DNA from: an uncultured Clostridia bacterium
GTDB lineage: Bacteria > Bacillota > Clostridia > Oscillospirales > Ruminococcaceae
NCBI GenBank assembly: GCA_947630825.1
Contig: CANRJA010000018.1
Coordinates: 1-38,804 of the forward strand
DNA: 38,804 bases
Direction: 5' to 3'
Shown in pieces: positions 25,708 through 33,726 of the stretch. The position numbers were made by a program, and so were the translations under genes. The first letter of the stretch is position 1; each line of letters starts with the position of its first letter. The notes under the pieces are model-generated. The model searched no databases. It was not told the DNA's origin and was given only the letters and a program-made list of their open reading frames with translations.

Positions 25708-25739
25708 CTAAAGTCCAATCCTTAATTGTAAATAAATAA

Positions 25740-26288
25740 TTACATTTCATCATTATTTACGGAAAAATAGGTAAGAGAAATCTTTCCGTACCTTTTAGTT
25801 TTAGTTTTTTTAAGTCTGCCGTAGCAGTCGTCGAGAGTAAGCTCGTTTTCGTGTTCGCATATAACTGTAGAATTATCTGACATTATTCTGTCAAGAAGCG
25901 GAAGAGCCTTTATAATCAATCCCTGACGGTAGGGAGGATCTAAAAGAGCAATATCAATGCCTGTTTTAGCAACAGACAGATATTCAATGCTGTCCATATT
26001 CAAAACCCTTGCCTGAGAATTAAATCCGCAGGCTTCTATATTCTTTTTTATTATATCAACGGAGCTTTTACTCTTATCTACAAAAACACAGTGCTTTGCA
26101 CCGCGACTTATGGCTTCAATACCAAGCTGACCTGAGCCTGCAAAAAGATCAAGTACCGACGCTTCCGGCAAATCAAAATGTATGCTTGAGAAAATAGCCT
26201 CCTTGACCATTTCAGTTGTAGGTCTTACGTCAAGACCCTCAAGAGTGATAAGCTTTTTTCCTCTTGCAATACCTGTAATAACTCTCAT
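25740..26288 (-). CDS. rsmD: 16S rRNA (guanine(966)-N2)-methyltransferase
   Basis: RsmD methylates G966 of 16S rRNA with S-adenosylmethionine during 30S assembly. In the 182 residues the SAM site is L-D-L-F-A-G-S-G-Q-L-G (46-56), and the N6/N2 methyltransferase catalytic block is L-D-P-P-Y (116-120). The leading R-V-I-T-G-I-A-R-G-K-K-L is also typical. First gene of the rsmD-coaD operon. Confidence 0.95.
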   Translation of the reverse strand: MRVITGIARGKKLITLEGLDVRPTTEMVKEAIFSSIHFDLPEASVLDLFAGSGQLGIEAISRGAKHCVFVDKSKSSVDIIKKNIEACGFNSQARVLNMDSIEYLSVAKTGIDIALLDPPYRQGLIIKALPLLDRIMSDNSTVICEHENELTLDDCYGRLKKTKTKRYGKISLTYFSVNNDEM

Positions 26289-26364
26289 TACTAAACCTCT
26301 ATTTTCTCATAAGCTTACAAATCAAAAACATTACACTGTATTTTGTCAGCTTTTGAATATTTTT

Positions 26365-26393
26365 ATTATAATATAAATATTTCGTTTTGTCTA
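26365..26393 (-). promoter_or_regulatory. Promoter of the rsmD-coaD operon
   Basis: Minus strand: TAGACA (26393-26388), 17-base spacer, TATAAT (26370-26365). Confidence 0.6.
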
Positions 26394-26520
26394 TATAAAT
26401 ATTGCCCAAATTTGTCATAGTTTTGTTTTTTATTCTATAAAATTAAAAGCAAAAATATGTCTTTAGAAAAAATCAATATACAATATATTGTGTTTCAAAA
26501 ATTTTTTTATATAACAAAGA
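26394..26520. other. AT-rich spacer between rsmD and nifU
   Basis: The 342-base gap contains the rsmD promoter and the nifU terminator. The middle part is very AT-rich, with short palindromes such as ACAATATATTGT near 26480-26491. No gene or known RNA element was recognised. Confidence 0.4.
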
Positions 26521-26546
26521 GGACGGTAAAATGCCTTTCCGTCCCC
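26519..26546 (-). terminator. Intrinsic terminator of nifS-nifU
   Basis: Minus strand: GGACGG (26544-26539) pairs with CCGTCC (26526-26521) and TCTTTGTT follows. About 85 bases past the nifU stop. Confidence 0.55.
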
Positions 26547-26630
26547 ATATAACTGCATTTTTAAAATTGTATTGTCATTTTGCACAAAAGAATTTGAAAA
26601 TAATCCCTGTGATTTCTGCAAATTTTATCC

Positions 26631-27062
26631 TTAGTGACAGCCGTGACAGTCCTCGCAATCGCCAATATCGCCTATAATAGGAGTAGGATCAACGCCCTGT
26701 CTTTTATAATAGTCTGCAATAGCGGATTTCATCGCCTGTTCAGCAAGTACCGAGCAGTGAAGCTTTGCAGGAGGAAGTCCCTCAAGAGCCTCGACAACGG
26801 CTCTGTTCGTAAGCTTTAATGCCTCGTCTATAGTTTTTCCCTTTATAAGCTCGGTTGCCATTGAAGACGTTGCTATTGCGGCTCCGCAGCCGAATGTCTT
26901 AAACTTAACGTCGCTTATAACTCCATCGTCGACCTTGATATACATTTTCATTATGTCTCCGCATTTTGCGTTTCCTACCTCTCCTACACCGTCAGCGTCG
27001 GCGATCTCGCCTACGTTTCTTGGGTTGGTGAAGTGATCCATAACCTTTTCTGAATATATCAT
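26631..27062 (-). CDS. nifU: Fe-S cluster scaffold NifU/IscU with C-terminal Cys tail
   Basis: An IscU-type scaffold on which Fe-S clusters are built from sulfur delivered by NifS. The three ligand cysteines are C34 (A-K-C-G-D, with D36), C59 (F-G-C-G-A-A) and C103 (L-H-C-S-V-L-A). 143 residues. The last eight residues, C-E-D-C-H-G-C-H (C136, C139, C142), form an extra Cys/His tail beyond the IscU core, perhaps metal-binding. It follows nifS by 18 bases with GAAAGGAG. Confidence 0.95.
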   Translation of the reverse strand: MIYSEKVMDHFTNPRNVGEIADADGVGEVGNAKCGDIMKMYIKVDDGVISDVKFKTFGCGAAIATSSMATELIKGKTIDEALKLTNRAVVEALEGLPPAKLHCSVLAEQAMKSAIADYYKRQGVDPTPIIGDIGDCEDCHGCH

Positions 27063-27080
27063 TATAAATTACTCCTTTCA

Positions 27081-28280
27081 CTAAATAGTACCTGTTATTC
27101 CTTCGTTTTTGCATATGCGCTCCCACAATGGCGACATTGAACGCAGTCTGTCTACAACCTTTGGAATAGTCTCCAAAATGTAGTCTATGTCCTCGTCGGT
27201 AGTTTCTTCCGAAATTGAAAGACGGAGCGAGCCGTGAGCTGTTTCGTGAGGTAAACCTATCGCCAGCAGAACATGGGACGGGTCGAGACTGCCGGACGTA
27301 CAGGCTGAACCGCTGGACGCTAAAATGCCGTACATATCAAGCATCAAAAGCAGGCTTTCGCCCTCAACGCCTCTTATTGAAATATTTACGTTTCCGCAAA
27401 GACGTTTTTCTCTGTCGCCGTTAAGTCTTGTTTCCTGTATTTTTAAAATTCCGTCGATAAGTCTGTCACGCCGCTTTGAGACTTTCTCCTGCTTTTCTTT
27501 TATGTTCTGAACAGAGTCGGTGATAGCCTGTGCTAACCCGACAATTGACGGTAGATTTTCAGTTCCCGCTCTTTTATTTTTCTCCTGAGCGCCGCCATGA
27601 ATAAGGTTGGGAAGCGATATCCCGCCCCTTACAAATAATGCTCCCACTCCCTTTGGAGCGTGAATTTTATGTCCGGATAAAGAAAGCATATCTATATTTA
27701 ATGCTTTTACGTCTATTTCAACATTTCCGACAGCCTGAACAGCATCTGTATGGAAAGGAACTTTTTTCTCTTTGCAAATCTCTCCGATTTCTTTGATAGG
27801 CTGAATGGTTCCTATCTCGTTGTTTGCAAACATTATGGTAACTAAGCAGGTGTCCTCACGAATTGCATTTTTGACGTCGTTCGGGTTTATAAGACCCTTT
27901 TCGTCAACAGGGAGGTATGTTACCTCATACCCTTGCTTTTCTAAAAATTCGCAGGTGTGAAGCACAGCATGGTGTTCAAATGCTGATGTTATTATATGCT
28001 TTTTTCCAGATTTTGCACCGTTTAAAGCCATACCCTTTATTGCCCAGTTGTCTGCTTCAGAACCGCCCGATGTAAAGAATATCTCATGCGTTTTTGCGCC
28101 TATTGCTTTTGCGACGGTTTCTCTTGCTTTTAAAAGAGCCTTTGCAGCGCTCTGACCGAGCATATAAATGCTTGACGCATTTCCGTATTCCTCAGTGAAA
28201 TAGGGGAGCATAGCGTCTAAAACCTTTTTTGAAACCTTAGTTGTTGCGGCATTGTCGCAATAAATAAGTTTTTTATCCAA
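27081..28280 (-). CDS. nifS: Cysteine desulfurase NifS/IscS
   Basis: A PLP enzyme that takes sulfur from cysteine and passes it to NifU. 399 residues: the N-terminal Y-C-D-N-A-A-T-T, H104 in E-H-H-A-V, PLP lysine K205 in S-L-S-G-H-K, and catalytic C327 in the long flexible loop [10 protein letters not shown]. That loop marks the IscS/NifS group I type. The start is TTG (28280), with AAAGGAC about 11 bases upstream. Two-gene operon with nifU; no iscR regulator beside it. Confidence 0.96.
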   Translation of the reverse strand: MDKKLIYCDNAATTKVSKKVLDAMLPYFTEEYGNASSIYMLGQSAAKALLKARETVAKAIGAKTHEIFFTSGGSEADNWAIKGMALNGAKSGKKHIITSAFEHHAVLHTCEFLEKQGYEVTYLPVDEKGLINPNDVKNAIREDTCLVTIMFANNEIGTIQPIKEIGEICKEKKVPFHTDAVQAVGNVEIDVKALNIDMLSLSGHKIHAPKGVGALFVRGGISLPNLIHGGAQEKNKRAGTENLPSIVGLAQAITDSVQNIKEKQEKVSKRRDRLIDGILKIQETRLNGDREKRLCGNVNISIRGVEGESLLLMLDMYGILASSGSACTSGSLDPSHVLLAIGLPHETAHGSLRLSISEETTDEDIDYILETIPKVVDRLRSMSPLWERICKNEGITGTI

Positions 28281-28355
28281 TTTATATCAAGTCCTTTCAG
28301 CATCAAAGAAATATATTAGAAAATAATTCATATAGAAATACTATATTTTATTTAT

Positions 28356-28384
28356 ATTATATAACACTATTAATGAACTTACAA
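28356..28384 (-). promoter_or_regulatory. nifS-nifU promoter
   Basis: Minus strand: TTGTAA (28384-28379), 17-base spacer, TATAAT (28361-28356). About 75 bases upstream of nifS. Confidence 0.6.
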
Positions 28385-28449
28385 GTGTTGATGTATTAAC
28401 AAACTTTTAAAGTTAGCACAGAGTAACTTAAAATATTAATAAAATCATA

Positions 28450-28884
28450 TCAGAATTTCTGAGATTCCATAACTGCAAGCTTGTCGCAGCGTTCGTTTTC
28501 AGGGTGTCCTGCGTGACCTTTTACCCAAATAAACTTAACCTTGTGCTTATCTAAGAGGAATAAAAGAGTTTCCCACAGATCGGGATTCAAAGCCTTTTTT
28601 CTGTCGGATTTTATCCAGTTGTTTGCTTTCCACTTTTTTGCCCAGCCTTTTTCAACAGCATCGACTATATATTTGCTGTCGGTGGTTATTGTTACCTCAC
28701 AAGGCTCTTTTAATGCAGATAAACCTGCGATTACTGCGGAAAGCTCCATTCTGTTGTTTGTTGTATTAGGGTGTCCGCCTGAAAGCTCTTTTTCTATGCC
28801 CTTATATCTAAGTATAGTTCCGTAACCGCCTGGACCGGGATTGCCTGAGCAGGCGCCGTCTGTAAACATTTCAACTTTCTTCAT
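28450..28884 (-). CDS. rnhA: Ribonuclease HI
   Basis: RNase HI cuts the RNA of RNA-DNA hybrids. The trimmed protein has 144 residues with the full active site D9-E47-D69-D134 and H124, and the start [18 protein letters not shown]. The frame is open 75 bases further up to 28959. The ATG at 28884 is chosen because ACGGAG precedes it and the promoter -10 (28932-28927) lies inside the longer version. Confidence 0.95.
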   Translation of the reverse strand: MKKVEMFTDGACSGNPGPGGYGTILRYKGIEKELSGGHPNTTNNRMELSAVIAGLSALKEPCEVTITTDSKYIVDAVEKGWAKKWKANNWIKSDRKKALNPDLWETLLFLLDKHKVKFIWVKGHAGHPENERCDKLAVMESQKF

Positions 28885-28926
28885 AAAAACTCCGTTCTTA
28901 AACATTAAAAAACAAATGTACATAGT

Positions 28927-28955
28927 ATTATACAATAGATTAACTAAAAGTTCAA
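28927..28955 (-). promoter_or_regulatory. rnhA promoter
   Basis: Minus strand: TTGAAC (28955-28950), 17-base spacer, TATAAT (28932-28927). It fixes the rnhA start at 28884. Confidence 0.7.
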
Positions 28956-29087
28956 GCAATTTTACTTGAATTTGGGTGTTGGTTTACTGCGTTTGTTTTT
29001 GTCTCTAAAATTCAATGCAGTTTTATAATTTAATAATTTTTAGCAAATTGCACAAAATATATTTGGAAAATTAGAGAATTTACACGG

Positions 29088-29116
29088 TTGATTTAAAAAG
29101 TCAACTCGTTTATAAT
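29088..29116 (+). promoter_or_regulatory. Promoter of the solute-binding lipoprotein gene
   Basis: TTGATT (29088-29093), 17-base spacer, TATAAT (29111-29116). Confidence 0.7.
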
Positions 29117-29182
29117 AATATAAGGTATTAGGTTTAGTTATTAATTCGGCTTAAAACCAAAATAAAAAGGAGGAGTTATACA

Positions 29183-30592
29183 TTGAAAAATGCAAAAAGA
29201 ATCGGTTCTGCTGTACTTGCCTTTATAATGTGTATGGCTGTATCGGGCTGTACTAAGGGCGGCAATGAAAACAGCTCTCACGTTGATAAGGTAAAGGTAA
29301 ATTCAACAGAGGCAGCGAAAGCTATTGAATCTATCCCTGACGGCGCTCAAAAAGAGCTTATCTGGATGGGAACTTATGATTTGAATCCGGCAAAGGAGGA
29401 GGATGAAAAATCCGTTGAATTGACTTTGTTTGAGAAAAAGGGCGGTTCAATCAAGTGGATCGAGGTTTGGGACGACCAAAAGTTTGACAAACTTGCAACA
29501 GCTATTACGTCAGGAAAGGATATTCCTGATATATTCAAATATGAGTGGCTTGCTTTCCCGTCTCAGGTGGTAACGGGAATGTACCAGCCGATTGACGATA
29601 TCGTTGATTTTAATGCTGACATTTGGTCAGACGTTAAACCTACCGCAGAACAGTTCTCGCTTAAGGGTAAGCACTATGTTGCTCCTATCAGCTTTAGCGT
29701 GGGAACTCTTATGATGTATAATAAGGATATTATTGATAATGAAGGTCTTGAAGATCCTTATGAGCTTTATACAAAAGGTGAATGGAACTGGGATACATGG
29801 TATGATATAATGTCTTCATTCAAAGCAAATGCTTCCGGAGAAGAGGAAAGATACGGTATTGCAGCCCGTTGGTTTGCACCTCAGCTTGTTCAGCAGACAG
29901 GTCAGACCATAGTTACTTATGAGGACGGTGTGTTTAAAAATAATTTAAACAATCCCGATCTTGAGAGAGCGGAGAATCTTCTTTACAATCTTGGTAAAGA
30001 AGGCTTGGTCGATATGGCTTATTACGGCTCAGCAAAAAGCTGTTTTACAGCAGGAACTACATTGTTTTATAATATGGGAACTTGGGCAATGTCAGGAACC
30101 AATGGACCTACAGAAAGTGACAACTGGAAGGTAGTTCCTATTCCGGCTGATCCTCAGAGTGATGAAAAATATATGAGTTCAGATATGCTGGCTTATATGT
30201 GGGTAAAAGGTTCAACCGCTAAAGAGGCAGTTAAGTGCTGGTTTGAATGTTCAAGGGTAGCCAACTTTGATGAAAACTATCAACAAACTACAAAAGAAAA
30301 GTTTTTGTCTGATAATCCGGGTTGGGATGAAGAAATGTATCAAGTTAAGGTAGATGCAAGTTCAAGCGAATACAAGCCTGTTTTTGACTTTGGATACGGA
30401 ATATCATCTATACTTGCACAGGATGATTCTAAAACCGGAACAAACGCACCTATGTCTGCACTATATGAGGATATTTTCAAGCTTGATGAAAACGGTTCAC
30501 AGAGAACGTGGTCGGCTATGAAAAATAAATATACAGGTACAATAGATTCTGAACTGAAAAAGATAAATGATAAGATAAAGGATTTTAAATAG
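29183..30592 (+). CDS. ABC-transporter extracellular solute-binding lipoprotein, orphan
   Basis: 469 residues with signal peptide and lipobox V-S-G-C (C23), followed by a family-1 (sugar-type) binding-protein fold. It shows A-T-A-I-T-S-G-K-D-I-P-D-I-F near 110, Y-N-K-D-I-I-D-N-E-G-L, and G-E-W-N-W-D-T-W as in carbohydrate-binding proteins. The ligand is unknown. No permease or ATPase gene is adjacent, so it must work with a transporter elsewhere or serve as a stand-alone receptor. The start is TTG with AAAGGAGGAG upstream. Monocistronic. Confidence 0.88.
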   Translation: MKNAKRIGSAVLAFIMCMAVSGCTKGGNENSSHVDKVKVNSTEAAKAIESIPDGAQKELIWMGTYDLNPAKEEDEKSVELTLFEKKGGSIKWIEVWDDQKFDKLATAITSGKDIPDIFKYEWLAFPSQVVTGMYQPIDDIVDFNADIWSDVKPTAEQFSLKGKHYVAPISFSVGTLMMYNKDIIDNEGLEDPYELYTKGEWNWDTWYDIMSSFKANASGEEERYGIAARWFAPQLVQQTGQTIVTYEDGVFKNNLNNPDLERAENLLYNLGKEGLVDMAYYGSAKSCFTAGTTLFYNMGTWAMSGTNGPTESDNWKVVPIPADPQSDEKYMSSDMLAYMWVKGSTAKEAVKCWFECSRVANFDENYQQTTKEKFLSDNPGWDEEMYQVKVDASSSEYKPVFDFGYGISSILAQDDSKTGTNAPMSALYEDIFKLDENGSQRTWSAMKNKYTGTIDSELKKINDKIKDFK

Positions 30593-30612
30593 ATACCTTG
30601 TAAAAGAAATTA

Positions 30613-30645
30613 AGAGCAGTTCCTGCAAAGGAACTGCTCTTTTTG
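30613..30645. terminator. Terminator between the binding-protein gene and the asparaginase-like gene
   Basis: Perfect arms AGAGCAGTTCC and GGAACTGCTCT, then five T on the plus strand. It can serve both convergent genes. Confidence 0.85.
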
Positions 30646-30667
30646 TATTTAAAATAGCTTATATTTA

Positions 30668-31549
30668 TTAAATCAAACTGCAAAGCTCTTCAGCATATGC
30701 GGTTTCAATGGTTTTTTTGTAGATTATTTTTGCCCCGTGCTTTTGCAAATTAACTGTTGAGGAGTATTGCTTTTCATTTTCCAGACAGTTTACTGAAGCA
30801 AGCAGTATCTTAGGCGAGCCACGCTCAAACAGCTTGATAATTTCTTTTTGATTTGTTGTTCCGCCGTGATATGCTGTGATTATTACAGACGATACTTTTT
30901 GAAAATCAATAACCGACAGATCCATTCCGGTATAGCTGTTAAGAAGAAGAACTCCTCTTTTAAATTCTTTGAAGTTTTTAAGGCTTTTATGCTCGGGAGG
31001 AAGAGAATCTAAAGAATAAAAATCGTTTGACAAAATTCCCGACTGGGTAATTTGATAGCCCTTATGAACAGTCATTTTGCCGTCGCCGTTTCGGTAGGGA
31101 ACAAGCACTCCGTGCTTGTTTATTCCGTTCACGATTTCCCTAACGGCGCAGGCAAAGTTTTCAACCCCGTTTGCCGAATTATCGCTAAGGACCTTATCGC
31201 TTGAAACTATATAAACAGGCGGCAAGTCGTTCTCAAAAACTGAAAGCATATTTGCAAAAAATGCAAGGGTATCCGTTCCGTAGGCTATTATGATTCCGTC
31301 GAACTCATCAAAACTGTTTGACTTGAGATAGTGCAAAATCTGTTCCCAGTCAGAAAGCTCCATATTTTCAGACAGCTTGTTCATCAAAAAAGTACAGTCA
31401 AACTGAACCTTGTCTTTTAAATCTCTGTAATCACGCTCAAATCTTCCGAGAAGCATCGGTTTTTCCTCTGAAAGGCTTGGGAGAATACCGTTTTTTGTTG
31501 TAACTGAGGCTATTGTTCCGCCTGTAAATATAAGTTTTATTTTATACAT
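30668..31549 (-). CDS. L-asparaginase-like protein (type I family)
   Basis: Asparaginases hydrolyse Asn to Asp and ammonia. Motif one, F-T-G-G-T-I-A-S (8-15), supplies the nucleophile Thr. Motif two, I-I-A-Y-G-T-D-T-L, has the T-D pair but Tyr where His is usual. The region V-Y-I-V-S-S-D-K-V-L-S-D-N-S-A-N-G replaces the common V-I-L-T-G-S-M. At 293 residues it is shorter than the usual 325-350, so substrate specificity may differ. No signal peptide, hence cytosolic. Monocistronic with a good promoter. Confidence 0.78.
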   Translation of the reverse strand: MYKIKLIFTGGTIASVTTKNGILPSLSEEKPMLLGRFERDYRDLKDKVQFDCTFLMNKLSENMELSDWEQILHYLKSNSFDEFDGIIIAYGTDTLAFFANMLSVFENDLPPVYIVSSDKVLSDNSANGVENFACAVREIVNGINKHGVLVPYRNGDGKMTVHKGYQITQSGILSNDFYSLDSLPPEHKSLKNFKEFKRGVLLLNSYTGMDLSVIDFQKVSSVIITAYHGGTTNQKEIIKLFERGSPKILLASVNCLENEKQYSSTVNLQKHGAKIIYKKTIETAYAEELCSLI

Positions 31550-31571
31550 TTCACTGCTCCTTTATAGCTTT

Positions 31572-31600
31572 ATTTTATAATGTTTAAAGCGTAATGTCAA
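31572..31600 (-). promoter_or_regulatory. Promoter of the asparaginase-like gene
   Basis: Minus strand: TTGACA (31600-31595), 17-base spacer, TAAAAT (31577-31572). Confidence 0.75.
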
Positions 31601-31672
31601 ATTGAGAGGCTTTAACAGAATACGTCTGCGAAAAAGCCCGTCAATAGGCGTACTCCAATTATTCAACGCTAG

Positions 31673-31712
31673 AAAAAACAGTGTGACAAAGCACATTTGC
31701 ACCTGTTTTTTT
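31673..31712. terminator. Orphan terminator-like hairpin between divergent genes
   Basis: AAAAAACAG (31673-31681) pairs with CTGTTTTTTT (31703-31712). Inside, GTG/CAC and CAAA/TTTG pairs extend the stem. It has U-runs in both directions. It lies in the 312-base gap between two divergently transcribed genes, where no terminator is expected, so it may end a small RNA or be a relic. Confidence 0.55.
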
Positions 31713-31786
31713 GCTTAGCTAACGTTCTTATAACAAAAAATACACAAACATTTTACTTCGATTCTGGAAAAAGAATTAGTTGACAC

Positions 31787-31815
31787 TTGCCAAAGCCGGT
31801 TTAATGTTGTATAAT
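31787..31815 (+). promoter_or_regulatory. Promoter of the IscU-like/GGGtGRT operon
   Basis: TTGCCA (31787-31792), 17-base spacer, TATAAT (31810-31815). A TTGACA at 31780 is 24 bases from the -10, so it is less likely. Confidence 0.65.
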
Positions 31816-31861
31816 ATGTTTGTATTTTTAATACTAAAAATTGAGAGGAGTAATCGAACTT

Positions 31862-32554
31862 ATGATTTATTCTAAAGAAGTTGAAACAATGTGTCCGGTT
31901 GCACAGGGCGTTGAACATGGCGCCGCTCCCATACCGGAGGAAGCGAAATGGGTAAAGGCTAAAGAAATCAAGGATATTTCCGGCTTTACTCACGGTATAG
32001 GCTGGTGCGCTCCGCAGCAGGGTACTTGTAAGCTTACATTAAACGTAAAAGAGGGTGTTATTCAAGAGGCTCTTGTAGAGACGATTGGCTGTTCGGGTAT
32101 GACTCATTCTGCAGCTATGGCGTCTGAAATTCTCCCGGGAAGAACAATACTTGAGGCTTTGAATACAGACTTGGTTTGCGACGCTATCAACACTGCAATG
32201 AGAGAGCTGTTTTTGCAAATCGTTTACGGAAGAACACAAAGTGCGTTTTCAGAGGACGGACTGACTATAGGCGCAGGTCTTGAGGACTTGGGAAAAGGAC
32301 TTCGCTCACAGGTTGGTACAATGTACGGAACTCTGAAGAAAGGTCCTCGCTATCTTGAGATGACCGACGGTTATGTTACGGGAATTGCTTTGAATGAGGA
32401 TAATGAAATTATCGGTTATAAATTTGTAAACTTCGGCAAGATGATGGATTACATAAAGGGCGGAGACGACGCAAACACAGCTTTTGAAAAGGCTCAGGGA
32501 CAATATGGAAGAGTAGACGATGCTGTAAAGATCGTTGATCCGAGAAAAGAATAG
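31862..32554 (+). CDS. IscU-like scaffold partner of the GGGtGRT protein
   Basis: 230 residues. The start ATG 31862 follows AGGAG at 9 bases; the earlier in-frame TTG overlaps that site. A central segment, E-T-I-G-C-S-G-M-T-H-S-A-A-M-A-S-E-I, is clearly related to the second Cys block of the NifU at 26631-27062. The set C11, C49, C56, C77, C106 replaces the IscU ligand pattern, and the L-H-C-S block is missing. Likely binds an Fe-S cluster; a separate role from NifU is inferred. Operon with the next gene, 15 bases apart. Confidence 0.8.
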   Translation: MIYSKEVETMCPVAQGVEHGAAPIPEEAKWVKAKEIKDISGFTHGIGWCAPQQGTCKLTLNVKEGVIQEALVETIGCSGMTHSAAMASEILPGRTILEALNTDLVCDAINTAMRELFLQIVYGRTQSAFSEDGLTIGAGLEDLGKGLRSQVGTMYGTLKKGPRYLEMTDGYVTGIALNEDNEIIGYKFVNFGKMMDYIKGGDDANTAFEKAQGQYGRVDDAVKIVDPRKE

Positions 32555-32569
32555 GGAGGATTTTGAACA

Positions 32570-33571
32570 ATGGCTTTATTTGAATCATATGATAGAAGAG
32601 AAAAACAAATCCTTGCTGTATTAGAGCAGTACGGAATCAAGTCGATAGAAGAATGTGCTGAAATCACAAAGGCAAAGGGCTTGGATATATACAAGCAGGT
32701 TGAGAGTATTCAGCCAATTTGCTTTGAAAACGCTAAATGGGCATACACGGTCGGTTGTGCTATTGCAATTAAAAAAGGCTGCAAAAGAGCTGCCGACGCT
32801 GCCGCTGCAATCGGAGAGGGACTTCAGGCATTTTGCATTCCTGGCTCTGTTGCTGATCAGAGAAAGGTTGGCTTAGGACACGGAAACTTAGGTAAAATGC
32901 TTTTGGAAGAGGACACAAAGTGCTTTGCATTTCTTGCGGGACACGAATCTTTCGCCGCTGCCGAGGGAGCTATTGGTATTGCAGAAAAGGCAAACAAGGT
33001 AAGAAAAGAGCCTTTGAGAGTAATTCTCAACGGCTTGGGAAAAGACGCAGCACAGATTATAGCCAGAATCAACGGCTTTACATATGTTGAAACTGAAATG
33101 GATTACTATACAGGAGAAGTTAAGGAGGTATTCCGTAAGGCTTACTCAACCGGACTTCGTGCTAAGGTAAACTGCTACGGAGCAAACGATGTTACTGAGG
33201 GAGTTGCTATTATGCACAAGGAGGGTGTTGATGTTTCCATCACAGGTAACTCAACCAATCCGACCCGTTTCCAGCACCCTGTTGCAGGTACATATAAGAA
33301 AGAGTGTATCGACCAGGGCAAAAAATACTTCTCTGTTGCGTCGGGCGGAGGTACAGGAAGAACGCTTCACCCTGATAATATGGCTGCCGGTCCTGCATCA
33401 TATGGTATGACCGACACAATGGGAAGAATGCACTCTGACGCGCAATTTGCAGGTTCATCGTCTGTTCCGGCACACGTTGAAATGATGGGACTTATCGGCA
33501 TGGGTAACAATCCTATGGTCGGAGCAACAGTGGCTTGCGCCGTTGCGGTTGAAGAGGCGATGAAAGGTTAA
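32570..33571 (+). CDS. GGGtGRT-family protein
   Basis: 333 residues with the name-giving block S-G-G-G-T-G-R-T-L-H-P-D-N (258-270) in the last third, and conserved Cys at 51, 63, 71, 89, 118 and 202. This family is always seen beside an Fe-S scaffold-like gene, as here. Its biochemical role is not established. The protein is cytosolic and Ala/Gly-rich. Ribosome site AGGGAGG, overlapping the previous stop. Followed by a strong terminator. Confidence 0.88.
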   Translation: MALFESYDRREKQILAVLEQYGIKSIEECAEITKAKGLDIYKQVESIQPICFENAKWAYTVGCAIAIKKGCKRAADAAAAIGEGLQAFCIPGSVADQRKVGLGHGNLGKMLLEEDTKCFAFLAGHESFAAAEGAIGIAEKANKVRKEPLRVILNGLGKDAAQIIARINGFTYVETEMDYYTGEVKEVFRKAYSTGLRAKVNCYGANDVTEGVAIMHKEGVDVSITGNSTNPTRFQHPVAGTYKKECIDQGKKYFSVASGGGTGRTLHPDNMAAGPASYGMTDTMGRMHSDAQFAGSSSVPAHVEMMGLIGMGNNPMVGATVACAVAVEEAMKG

Positions 33572-33597
33572 TTTGACTTAAAAAGTAATAAAAATTC

Positions 33598-33638
33598 AAC
33601 CCCGATTTTGCGGAAATACCGTAATTTCGGGGTTTTTC
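33598..33638 (+). terminator. Terminator of the GGGtGRT operon
   Basis: The arms AACCCCGA and TCGGGGTT carry an inner GCGG/CCGT pairing, and TTTTT follows. Confidence 0.85.
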
Positions 33639-33691
33639 TCTTTTTATGTTGTTTTGTATAATTTGTACAAATAACCTTTAGTTTTGAGGTC

Positions 33692-33722
33692 ATTGGTAAC
33701 ATAATGGTAGCGTATTGGTAAC
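33692..33722. repeat. Three 9-bp iterons with 11-bp period: probable attL arm-type integrase sites
   Basis: ATTGGTAAC (33692), AATGGTAGC (33703) and ATTGGTAAC (33714) stand in the same orientation at exactly one helical turn. They end 4 bases before the integrase stop codon. The palindrome ATTTGTACAAAT at 33661-33672, on the host side, could be part of the core crossover site. Confidence 0.6.
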
Positions 33723-33726
33723 ACTT

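Noticed and set aside
28885-28959. 25-residue N-terminal extension of RNase HI
   Set aside because: A good promoter -10 lies inside the extension and the ribosome site serves the ATG at 28884.
31601-31672. Possible tRNA-like sequence in the gap
   Set aside because: No acceptor stem, T-loop or anticodon arm could be drawn.
31841-31861. Upstream start for the IscU-like gene
   Set aside because: The extra codons include the AGGAG ribosome site; the ATG at 31862 is better placed.
33661-33672. Palindrome ATTTGTACAAAT with adjacent TATAAT as a promoter
   Set aside because: No acceptable -35 at 16-18 bases. It is treated as a possible recombination-core feature instead.
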